DNA of 64,000 nucleotides from Pseudopedobacter sp037968815 (GTDB taxonomy: Bacteria; Bacteroidota; Bacteroidia; Sphingobacteriales; Sphingobacteriaceae). Positions 17,903-27,158 of the stretch are shown piece by piece (the first letter of the stretch is position 1; each line of letters begins with the position of its first letter). The position numbers and the translations under genes were made by a program. The notes beneath the pieces were generated by a model. It did no database searches, had not been told where the DNA came from, and saw only the letters and a program-made list of their open reading frames with translations. The DNA lies in NCBI GenBank assembly GCA_037968815.1, contig JBBKWF010000006.1, forward strand, positions 62,001 through 126,000. Reading direction: 5' to 3'.

Positions 17903-18385
17903 ATGAGAATGAAAAATTACTTATACATTTTATTAGTCGCTATTTTAGGAATTAGCGCATGTAAAAAAGAAGAATATATTGATTACCAAGCGGTAGCATT
18001 GGAGCAATATGGAAAAGATACTGTTATTATCAATAAATTTATAGCCGATAATAATATACCTGCCGTAAAAGACTCTGTTTTTGATGTTTACTATCAAATT
18101 ATTGAAACCGGAACTGGTGATACAGTTGCCAACGATTATTCTCTTATAACCGTAGCTTATACCGGAAGATTGCTGAATGGCACTGTTTTCGACCAATCCG
18201 ATTCCTTAACCTATTACTTAGGCAACTTGATACCTGGTTGGCGTTTAGGTATCCCTAAAATAAGAAAAGGGGGCAAAATACGCTTGCTTATTCCAAGTGG
18301 ATATGGTTACGGAGACAAAGCAAGTGGTCCAATCCCTGCAAACTCTGTATTAGATTTCGACATCGAATTAAAAGATATAAAATAA
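17903..18385 (+). CDS. FKBP-type peptidyl-prolyl isomerase lipoprotein
   Basis: A 160-aa lipoprotein (lipobox GISAC followed by KKE) with one FKBP domain. AYTGRLLNGTVFDQSD, the GW of PGWRLG, and YGYGDKASGPIPANS are the usual binding-pocket segments, so it should catalyse prolyl isomerisation in the periplasm or at the outer membrane. An open frame reaches back to a TTG at 17870, but that codon is within a likely promoter; ATG 17903 or 17909 gives a proper lipoprotein signal. The stop is directly followed by the next FKBP gene. Confidence 0.9.
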   Translation: MRMKNYLYILLVAILGISACKKEEYIDYQAVALEQYGKDTVIINKFIADNNIPAVKDSVFDVYYQIIETGTGDTVANDYSLITVAYTGRLLNGTVFDQSDSLTYYLGNLIPGWRLGIPKIRKGGKIRLLIPSGYGYGDKASGPIPANSVLDFDIELKDIK

Positions 18386-19276
18386 ATGATAAAGAAAATT
18401 TTAAGCTTATCTATCATAGCAATACTTGCTTTAAACGCTTGTAAAAAAGAAACGCGATCGTTAAAGCAAATAGAAGAAGAAGATATACAGGCTTATTTAA
18501 AATCAAATAATTTAACCGATTTTATAAAAGACAGCGCCGCGTACGACAATGGTGGTTATTCTGATACTGCAGTTTACTACTACAAAGTAGTTTCTGTTGG
18601 TGACGGAGATGTTGTTGGTTACCCTGATTATGTAGGTATTTCACAAACCACCACATCAATTAATAAAAGCATGAGCTATGAGTTTTCTAAATATAGCCCT
18701 CAGTTTAATTACCTAGGTTATATTAGTCCGGTATCGTGGCGTCAAAGCATGTTGAACCTTAAAAAAGGTAGCGAAATTAGGGTAATTACACCATCATCGC
18801 TTGCTTTTGGAAAAAACGGATCAGGTTCTACTATTCCCGGAAATGCCATTTTAGATAGTAAAATAACTTTGATAAATGACACTGATAGGCCAGCTTATGA
18901 AGATGCCCTAATTAACACTTATCTTTCCGAAAACAGCTTAACTGCTACTATAGATGCCAATGGCATCTATTACAATATAATAACACCAGGTACTGGAGAC
19001 GCTATTACATCTACAACTGCAAGTTTAAGTGTTGCCTACACGGGTAATTTGCTAACAGGAAGTATTTTTGATCAAGCTACTGCTAGTTCTCCTTTAACAA
19101 TTAATATTAGTAATACTATAGAAGGTTGGAGGCTTGCCGTTCCTTTGATTAAAGCTGGTGGAAAAATGAAATTATATATTCCTTCAAGATATGCTTATGG
19201 TTCAGGTACTAGTACTGGCTTACCAGCAAACTCAATTCTAGAGTTTGAGATTGAAGTAATTGAAGTAACTAACTAA
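18386..19276 (+). CDS. Tandem FKBP lipoprotein with a degenerate first domain
   Basis: A 296-aa lipoprotein (lipobox LNAC, then KKE). The C-terminal half (about 190-294) is a normal FKBP domain with AYTGNLLTGSIFDQ, EGWRLA and YAYGSG. The N-terminal half (about 65-170) keeps the frame of an FKBP (VSWRQSMLNLKKGSEI, SLAFGKNGSGSTIPGNAIL) but lacks the YTG and FD residues that line the active pocket, so it is probably inactive. It starts directly after the stop of the preceding FKBP gene, which suggests duplication and cotranscription. Confidence 0.85.
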   Translation: MIKKILSLSIIAILALNACKKETRSLKQIEEEDIQAYLKSNNLTDFIKDSAAYDNGGYSDTAVYYYKVVSVGDGDVVGYPDYVGISQTTTSINKSMSYEFSKYSPQFNYLGYISPVSWRQSMLNLKKGSEIRVITPSSLAFGKNGSGSTIPGNAILDSKITLINDTDRPAYEDALINTYLSENSLTATIDANGIYYNIITPGTGDAITSTTASLSVAYTGNLLTGSIFDQATASSPLTINISNTIEGWRLAVPLIKAGGKMKLYIPSRYAYGSGTSTGLPANSILEFEIEVIEVTN

Positions 19277-19295
19277 CAAGATTTTTTTGAATTAT

Positions 19296-19324
19296 AAAAC
19301 AGCAACCCTCAAGGTTGCTGTTTT
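19296..19324. terminator. Bidirectional terminator between convergent genes
   Basis: A perfect 12-bp stem AAAACAGCAACC / GGTTGCTGTTTT with the loop CTCAA. T-rich tails exist in both directions. It serves the FKBP genes (plus) and the photolyase gene (minus), whose stop codon overlaps it. Confidence 0.9.
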
Positions 19325-20636
19325 ATTTTTTAAGACCTTTTTTATAAGTTGCCAAACACCTTTCTCGGGCTTCTTTATGGTCTACTATGGGTGCTGGATA
19401 TTTAAAAGCATCATCAAACTCTGGAATCCATTTTTTGATGTATTTTAAATCTTTATCAAACTTTCTCAACTGCTCATGTGGATTAAAAATCCGGAAATAA
19501 GGCGCAGCATCCACGCCACAACCGGCCGCCCATTGCCAGCCACCAACATTGCTTGAAAGTTCGTAATCTAATAGCTTCTCAGCAAAATAATGTTCGCCCC
19601 AACGCCAATCAATCAGTAAATGTTTTGTTAAAAAACTGGCAACTACCATACGCACCCGGTTATGCATAAAACCAGTTTCGTTTAATTGGCGCATTCCAGC
19701 ATCAACCATTGGATAGCCTGTTTTCCCTTCGCACCAAGCTTTAAATTCATTTTCGTTGTTGCGCCACTCAATTTGGTCATACTCTTTTCTGAAAGCATTT
19801 TTTGCTGAATGCGGAAAGTGATAAAGAATAGAGAAATAGAAATCACGCCAAATTAATTCACTAAGCCAAACGTTACTTTTTGCTTCTACAGCGTTTTTAA
19901 TTAAATCCCGAATACTCACCGTACCAAAACGCAGGTGAACACTAATGTGCGATGTTGCATCCATTGCTGGGAAATCTCTATCCTCAGCATAATCTAACAA
20001 AACAGATTGATAACTTTTATCAGGAAATGTCAAAGTGCTTTTTTCAAAGCCTAAGTCTTTTAAACTTGGAGTTTGTAATTTGGGCGAATTAAGGAAGTTT
20101 CGTCCATATTTTTTTGTGGGATAAGCTTTGTAGTAAAAGGTGTTTAGCTTGGCTAGATATTTATTTTTATACGGCGTAAAAACTACGTAAGGTTTGCCGT
20201 CATCTTTTAAAACCTCCTCTTTTTCGAAAATGCACTGGTCTTTAAAAGTATAGAACTTAATATCGTTTTCACCAAAAAGATCCCTTAAAACATTATCTCT
20301 TTTAATGGCGTAAGGCTCGTAATCATGGTTGGTGTAAACTTCAGCAACTGTATATTCTTTTAAAATTTGAGTCCATATAATTGTCGGTTTACCGTTTAAA
20401 ACCAACAGACTTGAACTGTATTTTTCTTCCAGCTCCTTTTTAATGGCAAGAAGTTCCTCGTAAATAAAAGTAACTCTAGCATCAAACTTATCAGCCAGTT
20501 TATCTAAAATTTCTGTATCAAAAATAAAAAGAGGCAACACTTTAAGTCCGCTTTTTAAAGCATGGTAAAGCCCCGCATTATCTTCAAGTCTTAAATCTCT
20601 TCTGAACCAAAAAACTGCAATTTTTTCTTTATTCAT
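19323..20636 (-). CDS. phrB: Deoxyribodipyrimidine photo-lyase
   Basis: A 437-aa cryptochrome/photolyase-family enzyme that splits UV pyrimidine dimers with blue light. The N-terminal antenna domain starts FWFRRDLRLEDNAGL. The FAD domain has WRDFYFSILYHFP, GYPMVDAGMRQL, FMHNRVRM and LSSNVGGWQWAAGCGVDAAP, all class I photolyase signatures. The length is typical of short class I enzymes. It overlaps the upstream SDR gene by eight bases, a pairing consistent with one operon. Confidence 0.94.
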   Translation of the reverse strand: MNKEKIAVFWFRRDLRLEDNAGLYHALKSGLKVLPLFIFDTEILDKLADKFDARVTFIYEELLAIKKELEEKYSSSLLVLNGKPTIIWTQILKEYTVAEVYTNHDYEPYAIKRDNVLRDLFGENDIKFYTFKDQCIFEKEEVLKDDGKPYVVFTPYKNKYLAKLNTFYYKAYPTKKYGRNFLNSPKLQTPSLKDLGFEKSTLTFPDKSYQSVLLDYAEDRDFPAMDATSHISVHLRFGTVSIRDLIKNAVEAKSNVWLSELIWRDFYFSILYHFPHSAKNAFRKEYDQIEWRNNENEFKAWCEGKTGYPMVDAGMRQLNETGFMHNRVRMVVASFLTKHLLIDWRWGEHYFAEKLLDYELSSNVGGWQWAAGCGVDAAPYFRIFNPHEQLRKFDKDLKYIKKWIPEFDDAFKYPAPIVDHKEARERCLATYKKGLKK

Positions 20637-21534
20637 AAATGTATTGCAGGGCGTTTTCTATAGTAGGGTACATAAATTTAAAACCAAACTCTTCAATTTT
20701 TTGTGTACTCATTTTTGTACTTCCCAAAACAACAGAGCTCATTTCTCCTAAAGCTAATTTTAAAGCGAAAGCTGGAATGTTAGGTAACCAAAGTGGCTTA
20801 TGTAGTTGTTTTGCGATTGCTTTGGTTAAAGATGCGTTAGTTAAAGGATGTGGGCTACACATATTAAACGCACCTTTTAAATCTTCATTTTCAACACCAA
20901 AAACATACATTGATGAAACATCATTTAAATGAATCCAAGAAATCCACTGTTTCCCGTTACCTAAGGAAGCACCAAAACCATATTTAATAGGCTGTGCAAT
21001 TTTTTGGAGTGCGCCACTTTCCTTATCTAAAATTACACCTGTCCTAAATTTTACGACTCTTAATCCTAATTGAACTCCTTCATCAACGGCCTCTTCCCAT
21101 TTAATACAACATTCGCCTAAAAAATCATGAGCAGGCTCAGATTCTTCGAACATTAATTTGTCGCCTCTATCGCTATAATAGCCAGCTGCCGAAGCAGAAA
21201 TCACCGATTTAACTTGATGCTTTTTTTCTTTGAGTAATTTATAAATGAGGGCAATAGAATCTGTTCTACTTTTAACAATAGCTTGTTTACGCTCGTTTGT
21301 CCAGCGTTGATCTGCAATACCAGCTCCAGCTAAATGGATAATGGTATCAACACCGTCAATACAATTGGGGTCAATTTCTTGATTCTTGATATCCCACTTA
21401 AAGGTTTTGTAAAATGCGTTTTCTTCTGGGTTTCGACTTAACAGCACTACTTGGTGTCCTTTTTGGGTGAGTGTCGCACTCAAATGTTTTCCAACCGTTC
21501 CTGTTCCGCCGGTAATTAAGATTTTTTTACCCAT
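20629..21534 (-). CDS. TIGR01777-type NAD-dependent epimerase (SDR)
   Basis: A 301-aa extended SDR protein. GGTGTVGKHL near the N-terminus is the nucleotide-binding motif, followed by DTIIHLAGAGIADQRW and SVISASAAGYY. FRTGVILDKESGAL and the C-terminal domain with NMCSPHPLTNA are typical of the YfcH/TIGR01777 group. The substrate is not known for the group. It overlaps the photolyase gene, so the two are probably coexpressed. Confidence 0.88.
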   Translation of the reverse strand: MGKKILITGGTGTVGKHLSATLTQKGHQVVLLSRNPEENAFYKTFKWDIKNQEIDPNCIDGVDTIIHLAGAGIADQRWTNERKQAIVKSRTDSIALIYKLLKEKKHQVKSVISASAAGYYSDRGDKLMFEESEPAHDFLGECCIKWEEAVDEGVQLGLRVVKFRTGVILDKESGALQKIAQPIKYGFGASLGNGKQWISWIHLNDVSSMYVFGVENEDLKGAFNMCSPHPLTNASLTKAIAKQLHKPLWLPNIPAFALKLALGEMSSVVLGSTKMSTQKIEEFGFKFMYPTIENALQYIYE

Positions 21535-21701
21535 AGTCTAATCACAAAATACTTGCATTTTGCTTATAAAGCTATAAAAATCATGCCTCATTAACTGAGA
21601 TTATTAATAAAAGCATAATGGTAATTATATATTTAAAGTAAACGTCTTTTTCGTCTCCCTATGGTCTACGATAGAAGTCTCACTTTTACTTCAACCTACA
21701 C

Positions 21702-22130
21702 CTAGCTGTTGATGTAGTTTTCCAAGTTTTTGATAGTAGCTTTTTGATCTTCGATAATAAATTTAACCACATCACCAATAGAAACCATACCGGTAAGTTT
21801 ACCTTCATCAACTACCGGTAAATGGCGGATATGCTTATCAGTCATTACTTCCATACAGTGTTCTAAAGTTTGTTCTGGGTTTATTACAATAGGCGAAGGT
21901 GTCATTACGCTATCAATACGTACTTCTTTTGATGATTTACCTTTTAAAACTACTTTACGAGCATAATCTCTTTCAGTAAAAATACCTTTCAAAATATCGT
22001 TTTCGGTGATTAATATAGCACTGATATTTTTGCTATTCATAATCTCCAAGGCTTCGTAAACCATAGATAAAGGTGATATTGAAATAATTTCGTTCTCCTT
22101 AGAACTTAAAATTTGATGTACTGTGCTCAT
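21702..22130 (-). CDS. CBS-domain protein
   Basis: A 142-aa protein made of two CBS motifs (about 8-63 and 73-130), with typical segments GIFTERDYARK and RHLPVVDEGKLTGMVSIGDV. Such stand-alone pairs bind adenine nucleotides and act as energy sensors. No effector domain is fused. The 167-base gap downstream holds no gene. Confidence 0.85.
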   Translation of the reverse strand: MSTVHQILSSKENEIISISPLSMVYEALEIMNSKNISAILITENDILKGIFTERDYARKVVLKGKSSKEVRIDSVMTPSPIVINPEQTLEHCMEVMTDKHIRHLPVVDEGKLTGMVSIGDVVKFIIEDQKATIKNLENYINS

Positions 22131-22307
22131 GAAAAAAGGTTTTTGGTGTAACTAAATGTAACTAAAAAAAATTTACATTCAAATATTTAGGACACATCTC
22201 ACAACTAAGTCTCTAATTCTATATGTATATCCAACTGAAATTTATTTTCAATCAGTTTAGTTCCTAGTTTCTATAAAAATCACTTAGAAAAAGGGCCGAT
22301 GAACCCC

Positions 22308-22385
22308 GCGTTAGGGATAGCAGTGTATACCGGCCGAGTGAGTAAGGCCTGAAGGCGTATAAACGTATAGCCCGTAAAAACGCCC
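22308..22385 (-). repeat. R3 element, copy 1 (78 bp, candidate structured RNA or repeat)
   Basis: Read on the minus strand it begins GGGCGTTTTTACGGGC and ends TAACGC, 15 bases after the stop of the DUF2867 gene. It can fold: TATAC pairs with GTATA around a nested GGCC/GGCC. An equally long copy with 56 of 78 identical bases (aligned by hand, no gaps) lies at 56642-56719. The gap 22131-22399 otherwise holds a possible half of an R1 repeat near 22189-22222. Confidence 0.65.
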
Positions 22386-22399
22386 AAATTTTTCAACAA

Positions 22400-23842
22400 T
22401 TATTTTCCGAAATTCACTATCCGTTTGGCCATTCCGTTAAAAATAAAAAGATGAAAAGGCCACATTAGCCACCAATAAGCTCTGCCCCATAAACCGCTGG
22501 GCCTAAAAGTAGCCGTTTGTTTAAGGTATTGATGAGTGCCATGCTCTATTATTTTAAACTCTAACCAAGCTTCGCCAGGTAGGCGCATTTCTGCATACAG
22601 CAATAAACGTTTGGTTTCCTTATCCGCTAGTAGCACCCGCCAAAAATCTAGTGCATCACCGGCAATAATTTCGCTCTCACTTCTTCGACCGCGACGTAAA
22701 CCAACACCACCAATAAACTGATCTACCAAGCCCCGCAAACCCCAAAGCCAGTCTAAATAATACCATCCGCGTTCGCCACCAATTGCCCAAATATTGCGTT
22801 GAACTTCATTACTGTCTCTCTTAAAGTTTAATTTAACCTGATAGTTCAGCGTCCCTTTTTCTGGCACTACAATCTGATCCATAAAGTTGGTAGTTAGGTA
22901 GCCTTTGTTGAGCGCATCTCGCCAGCTAGAAACAATAGAGTTTTGCTCTATCTTTACAAAAGCGTAATTAAGTGCCTGTTGGTAGCTCAGACATTTATGT
23001 GGGATGATTTCTTGTATACGATGATCATGACAAACAACTTCATTACGCATACTTTCCACCAAACTACTTGCAATATTATAATTAACCGAGGTTACAATAT
23101 TGAGCCAATAAGAGGATAAACGAGGGGTTAAAACAGGTATAGTTAAAATATAACGCTTTAGATTTCTAGCTTTTGCGTAGCCTAGAAGCATATTTTTATA
23201 CGTCAAAATATCTGGCCCACCAATATCAAAAGTTTGATTATAGGTTTTTTCGTTTGTTAAAATGTGTTCTAAATAAAAAAGCACATCGCGGATAGCGATG
23301 GGCTGACATTTGGTATGTAACCATTTAGGAGCCACCATTATTGGTAGCTTTTCAGTTAGATCTCTGATAATTTCAAAAGAGGCACTGCCAGAACCTATAA
23401 TAATTGCTGCCCGTAAAAAAGTGTACGCAATTTGACTTTCCTTGATGATATCTTCAACTGCAAGTCTTGATTTTAGATGCTCAGAAAGTTTTTCGTCGTT
23501 TACGATACCTGTTAAATAAATAATCTGCTTGCAGGCAGTTAGTTCTAAAACTTTCACAAAATTGTTTACAGAAAGTATCTCGAGCTGTTTAAAATCTGAG
23601 CGATTGTTGCTCATGGAATGCACCAAATAATATGCTGCATCAATATCTTTAGGGATTTCGTTTAACGAATCGGCCTCCAATAAATCGCCGACAATGAGAT
23701 GGGTATTTTTGTTAAGCGTTAAGCTTTTTTTCACCCTGCGTTTATCACGAAGCAAGCAGTAAACTTCATGTCCGGCTGCTTCTAAAACAGGGAGCAACCT
23801 TGTACCAATATACCCGTTTGCACCGGTTAGCAATATCTTCAT
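22400..23842 (-). CDS. SDR / DUF2867 NAD(P)H-binding protein
   Basis: A 480-aa two-part protein. Residues 1-290 form an atypical SDR/NmrA-like Rossmann domain starting LLTGANGYIGTRLLP, with YYLVHSM and FLRAAIIIGSGSASFE. The C-terminal ~170 residues (WAIGGERGWYYLDWLWGLRG, RLPGEAWLEF, ending IFNGMAKRIV) are a DUF2867 domain. The fusion is common in bacteria, but the reaction is unknown. It is separated from the upstream beta-helix gene by a terminator. Confidence 0.85.
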   Translation of the reverse strand: MKILLTGANGYIGTRLLPVLEAAGHEVYCLLRDKRRVKKSLTLNKNTHLIVGDLLEADSLNEIPKDIDAAYYLVHSMSNNRSDFKQLEILSVNNFVKVLELTACKQIIYLTGIVNDEKLSEHLKSRLAVEDIIKESQIAYTFLRAAIIIGSGSASFEIIRDLTEKLPIMVAPKWLHTKCQPIAIRDVLFYLEHILTNEKTYNQTFDIGGPDILTYKNMLLGYAKARNLKRYILTIPVLTPRLSSYWLNIVTSVNYNIASSLVESMRNEVVCHDHRIQEIIPHKCLSYQQALNYAFVKIEQNSIVSSWRDALNKGYLTTNFMDQIVVPEKGTLNYQVKLNFKRDSNEVQRNIWAIGGERGWYYLDWLWGLRGLVDQFIGGVGLRRGRRSESEIIAGDALDFWRVLLADKETKRLLLYAEMRLPGEAWLEFKIIEHGTHQYLKQTATFRPSGLWGRAYWWLMWPFHLFIFNGMAKRIVNFGK

Positions 23843-23916
23843 AATGATTTAATAACTTTTTTGGCTTTGGAGTTCGATATTTTTTTCAAAGCAACTTTAG
23901 GAAGTTACGAAAAAAA

Positions 23917-23950
23917 TAAAAGCGAAGTTTAATTAAAAACTCCGCTTTTA
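23917..23950 (-). terminator. Rho-independent terminator after the beta-helix lipoprotein gene
   Basis: On the minus strand TAAAAGCGGAGTTT pairs with AAACTTCGCTTTTA (one mismatch) around a 6-base loop, followed by a T-rich tail. It is 63 bases after the stop at 24013. Confidence 0.8.
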
Positions 23951-24012
23951 CTAATCTAAATTAACGCTCTCAAATAATTATACGTGGTAATTTTCGAAAG
24001 GTTACAAAAATT

Positions 24013-25392
24013 CTATTTTTCGTAACACCCTAAAGTAGAAGGAAATACTCTAGTTTTTTGTAAAAAATCTTTACTTAAATACAATCCAAAGTAAGTGTTA
24101 GTGCTTAAATCTTTTCCGCTATCATGTGCAGAGCTGTTGCTTACCAATAGATAGTTTTCTTTACGAGTATCGACAAAAAAAGGATCAATATTGTAGGTAT
24201 TACTTAAGCCTAAATCTTGCTGGTCCGTTTTAATACTATTGTTCTGGAAATCCTTTACAAATGCTAAATCTCCTTTTTTGTCAAAGTCTAACTCGTTAAA
24301 CAAACTTCCGTAAATAATATTGTTAAAAAATTGAGTTTGTAATGGTTTAAGGCTTGCCGCGTCTGTATTTAAATAATCGGTAAAATAAACAGACGGAGTT
24401 TTACGTGGAAAGTTGAAATTGTAATTTGCTAGGGTGTTTTGGTAAAAATTATAATCGCCACCGTAAAAACCAGCCACCAAGTATTGTCCGCAATTGTACA
24501 TTAAGTTATTAATTGCCGTTACACTAGCGTTATAACCTAAAACACCAGCAACCTGATGATTCTTGATGATGGAGTTAGTGAGCAAAAGTTTTGGATTAGC
24601 ATTACTGCTCAAAGAGTCGATAGTAATACCTACTAAAGCATTTTTCACAGTACAATAGTTTAAACTATTGTTGATACTTGATGCCGAAAAACGAACTCCT
24701 CCCCACTGCCCTGGCTCGTCATCGTAAATACGTTCCTGCCTATCACTGGTAAAAGTAATGCTATCTGTCAAAGTTCCGTTTGCTATTAAAGAGCCATTAA
24801 CAGTCAAGCTTGCATCTTTATGGAAATACAATCTAGCCCCAGCTTCTAAAGTTAAAGTTGTGTTTTTTGCAACCGTAGCATTACTGTAAATAATATAAGG
24901 CTTGCCTTTGGTAAAAGTTGTATTGTTGTTGATGGTTTCATTATTCAGATAAACTGCATTTTGCCCATAAGCGGCTAAAGGAATTTGATGTTGATCTCCG
25001 TTTAAATCAATCTGAATTTCATCTTCAACCAAAAACGGTTGATCCACATTTGTTGGATTGATATACGCTTTTACAAAAACGTATATAGAATCATTCCCCC
25101 TAATTTTTAAGTTGTTTATCGATGTTGCTGCTACACCGTTGATATTAATTTTAAAAGCAGAAGAACTGCCTCCTAACAAACGGATGTTTGAAATTATAAT
25201 GCTATTTTTATTATAGTTGAATATTTTTAAAGTGCGATTGGTAGTCCCAGTACTTGTAAAAACAGTATCGAAAAGCAAAGAATCGGTAGAAAACTGTAAG
25301 TTTATATTTGGGCTGGTATCAATAAGCTCATTTTTTCTGCAAGCAAAAAGAACCGAGATAATTAACAACGCAAGAGATAGCTTTTTAATCAT
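24013..25392 (-). CDS. Parallel beta-helix repeat lipoprotein
   Basis: A 459-aa lipoprotein (lipobox VLFAC, Cys18). After an Ig-like N-terminal part (about 30-145) come right-handed beta-helix type repeats: LTLEAGARLYF, LTVNGSLIANGTL, DSITFTSD, GQWGGVRF, NSLNYCTVKNA. Such proteins are common at Bacteroidota cell surfaces, where they may bind polysaccharide; no lyase active site is recognisable. It begins 18 bases after comF and probably ends the rlmN-comF transcript. Confidence 0.8.
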   Translation of the reverse strand: MIKKLSLALLIISVLFACRKNELIDTSPNINLQFSTDSLLFDTVFTSTGTTNRTLKIFNYNKNSIIISNIRLLGGSSSAFKININGVAATSINNLKIRGNDSIYVFVKAYINPTNVDQPFLVEDEIQIDLNGDQHQIPLAAYGQNAVYLNNETINNNTTFTKGKPYIIYSNATVAKNTTLTLEAGARLYFHKDASLTVNGSLIANGTLTDSITFTSDRQERIYDDEPGQWGGVRFSASSINNSLNYCTVKNALVGITIDSLSSNANPKLLLTNSIIKNHQVAGVLGYNASVTAINNLMYNCGQYLVAGFYGGDYNFYQNTLANYNFNFPRKTPSVYFTDYLNTDAASLKPLQTQFFNNIIYGSLFNELDFDKKGDLAFVKDFQNNSIKTDQQDLGLSNTYNIDPFFVDTRKENYLLVSNSSAHDSGKDLSTNTYFGLYLSKDFLQKTRVFPSTLGCYEK

Positions 25393-25410
25393 TTTAACAA
25401 ATATGCTTAA

Positions 25411-26106
25411 TTATTCCGTGAACGCAATGCCCACAATATGAATGTTTTTTACACCAATTTCTTGCAGGGCAATTACGCAGGCTTCTAAAGTTGCACCGGT
25501 GGTAATGGTATCATCTACCAATAAAACATTCTCGAGACCTGTTCCCTTTGCTGTTGCCGAAAACACTTTCTGCATATTATCAAAACGGTGGCTTCTGTTC
25601 TGCTTTGCCTGACTTTCACGTTCGGCATCCCTTGTTAAAACATCAGTATAAACGGGGATTTCCAACCCTTCTGATAAACCGATGGCAAATTGTTCGCTTT
25701 GGTTATAACCACGTTTTTCTATTCTATGTGGATGTAACGGAACAGGGAGAATGGCTTGCGCTTGCTGATAAACTTCCAGCTTCTTTAATTCTTGTGCATA
25801 TAAACTGCCCACTGCAACTCCAACTTGTGGTTGGTTATTATACTTTAGCTGATGCATGATGTTTTGCACTTGTCCGCCTTTATTAAAATACAGATAAGCT
25901 ATTGCAGAAGCAATATTTACCCTACCCCAAAACTGTTTTGCTAACCTATTGTCAGCATCCAAATGGAAATTGGTGTAAGGTAATTGGTGCAAACAAGTGG
26001 TACAAAAATGGTTTTCTTGTTGCGATAGCGAGGTACCGCAAGCGTGGCAAATCTCCGGAAAAAGCAAGGAGCCAAAATCACTGAAATATTTACCGACTAA
26101 GCTCAA
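25411..26106 (-). CDS. comF: ComF-family phosphoribosyltransferase-like protein
   Basis: A 231-aa protein. The N-terminal zinc ribbon has Cys20, Cys23, Cys35 and Cys38. The C-terminal half has the PRPP-binding loop VLLVDDTITTGAT and the motif KRGYNQSEQFA typical of ComF/GntX. In other bacteria ComF helps DNA uptake during transformation. It follows rlmN by two bases on the same strand. Confidence 0.9.
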   Translation of the reverse strand: MSLVGKYFSDFGSLLFPEICHACGTSLSQQENHFCTTCLHQLPYTNFHLDADNRLAKQFWGRVNIASAIAYLYFNKGGQVQNIMHQLKYNNQPQVGVAVGSLYAQELKKLEVYQQAQAILPVPLHPHRIEKRGYNQSEQFAIGLSEGLEIPVYTDVLTRDAERESQAKQNRSHRFDNMQKVFSATAKGTGLENVLLVDDTITTGATLEACVIALQEIGVKNIHIVGIAFTE

Positions 26107-26108
26107 TT

Positions 26109-27158
26109 TTAAGCGCCCTCTTTAACCGCTAACTGTCCGCAAGCGGCATCAATATCTTTTCCTCTACTTCTTCTAATTACAGTATTAATACCCTGTTTCT
26201 TTAGATAATTGGCAAAAACATCCAATTTATCTTCAGATGCGTTGGTATAATCAGCAAAAGAAATTGGGTTATATTCAATGATGTTTACTTTGCAGGGAAC
26301 GTGTTTACAAAACCTCGCCAAATCCTTTGCATCTTCTAAATTATCGTTTAAATCGTTGAAAACGATATATTCGTAAGTAACCGGATTCTTAGTTTTAGAG
26401 TAATAATACTTTAAGGCTTCTGCCAAAGCTTCCAAAGTATTCTGTTCATTAATTGGCATAATCTCGTTCCGCTTAGTGTCATCGGCAGCGTGTAATGATA
26501 GCGCAAGGTTGAATTTAACTTCATCATCGCCCAGTTTTTTAATCATTTTAGCTATGCCTGCAGTAGAAACCGTAATCCTTTTATATGACATATTTAAACC
26601 GTCTTCCGCAGTAATGCGGTCGATAGACTTTAATACATGAGCGTAGTTTAAAAGCGGTTCGCCCATGCCCATATAAACGATATTAGAAAGCGGAATTCCG
26701 TAGTTTTTAATGGCTTGTTCATTTATTAAAACCACTTGATCGTAAATTTCATCGGCAGTAACGTTACGTTTTCTGTCCATATAACCAGTTGCGCAAAACT
26801 TACAACTTAAGCTACAACCCACTTGTGAAGACACACAAGCGGTCATTCTTTCTGATGTTGGGATTAAAACGCCCTCAATCAAATGGGTATCATGTAATTT
26901 AAAAGTGTTTTTAATGGTTCTGTCTGCACTGGTTTGCGAACTGTTAATTATAACCGCATTAATCACGAAGTTTAAATTGAGTTGCTCGCGTAAGTCTTTA
27001 GAAAGATTACTCATCTCTTCAAAGCTTCTTGCCGATTTTTTCCAAAGCCATTCATAAACCTGATTGGCCCTAAAAGCTTTCTCGCCCATTTCGGTAAAAA
27101 GTTCTTTGAGTTGCGGGAGTGTATACGCCCTGATGTCTTTCTTTTTCAGCTTTTCCAT
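26109..27158 (-). CDS. rlmN: Dual-specificity RNA methyltransferase RlmN
   Basis: A 349-aa radical-SAM enzyme that methylates C2 of A2503 in 23S rRNA (and in E. coli A37 of some tRNAs). Cys115, Cys119 and Cys122 in CSLSCKFC hold the iron-sulfur cluster. The two further cysteines of the mechanism are Cys108 (in ACVSSQVG) and Cys340 near the end (DAACGQ). Also visible are YMGMGEPLLNY and LALSLHA. It is first in a run with comF and the beta-helix gene. Confidence 0.95.
   Translation of the reverse strand: MEKLKKKDIRAYTLPQLKELFTEMGEKAFRANQVYEWLWKKSARSFEEMSNLSKDLREQLNLNFVINAVIINSSQTSADRTIKNTFKLHDTHLIEGVLIPTSERMTACVSSQVGCSLSCKFCATGYMDRKRNVTADEIYDQVVLINEQAIKNYGIPLSNIVYMGMGEPLLNYAHVLKSIDRITAEDGLNMSYKRITVSTAGIAKMIKKLGDDEVKFNLALSLHAADDTKRNEIMPINEQNTLEALAEALKYYYSKTKNPVTYEYIVFNDLNDNLEDAKDLARFCKHVPCKVNIIEYNPISFADYTNASEDKLDVFANYLKKQGINTVIRRSRGKDIDAACGQLAVKEGA

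Noticed and set aside
21653..21692. Possible further degenerate R1 half copy (CTACGATAG then TCTCAC)
   Set aside because: Only short pieces match and the ends are not present; too weak to list as a repeat.
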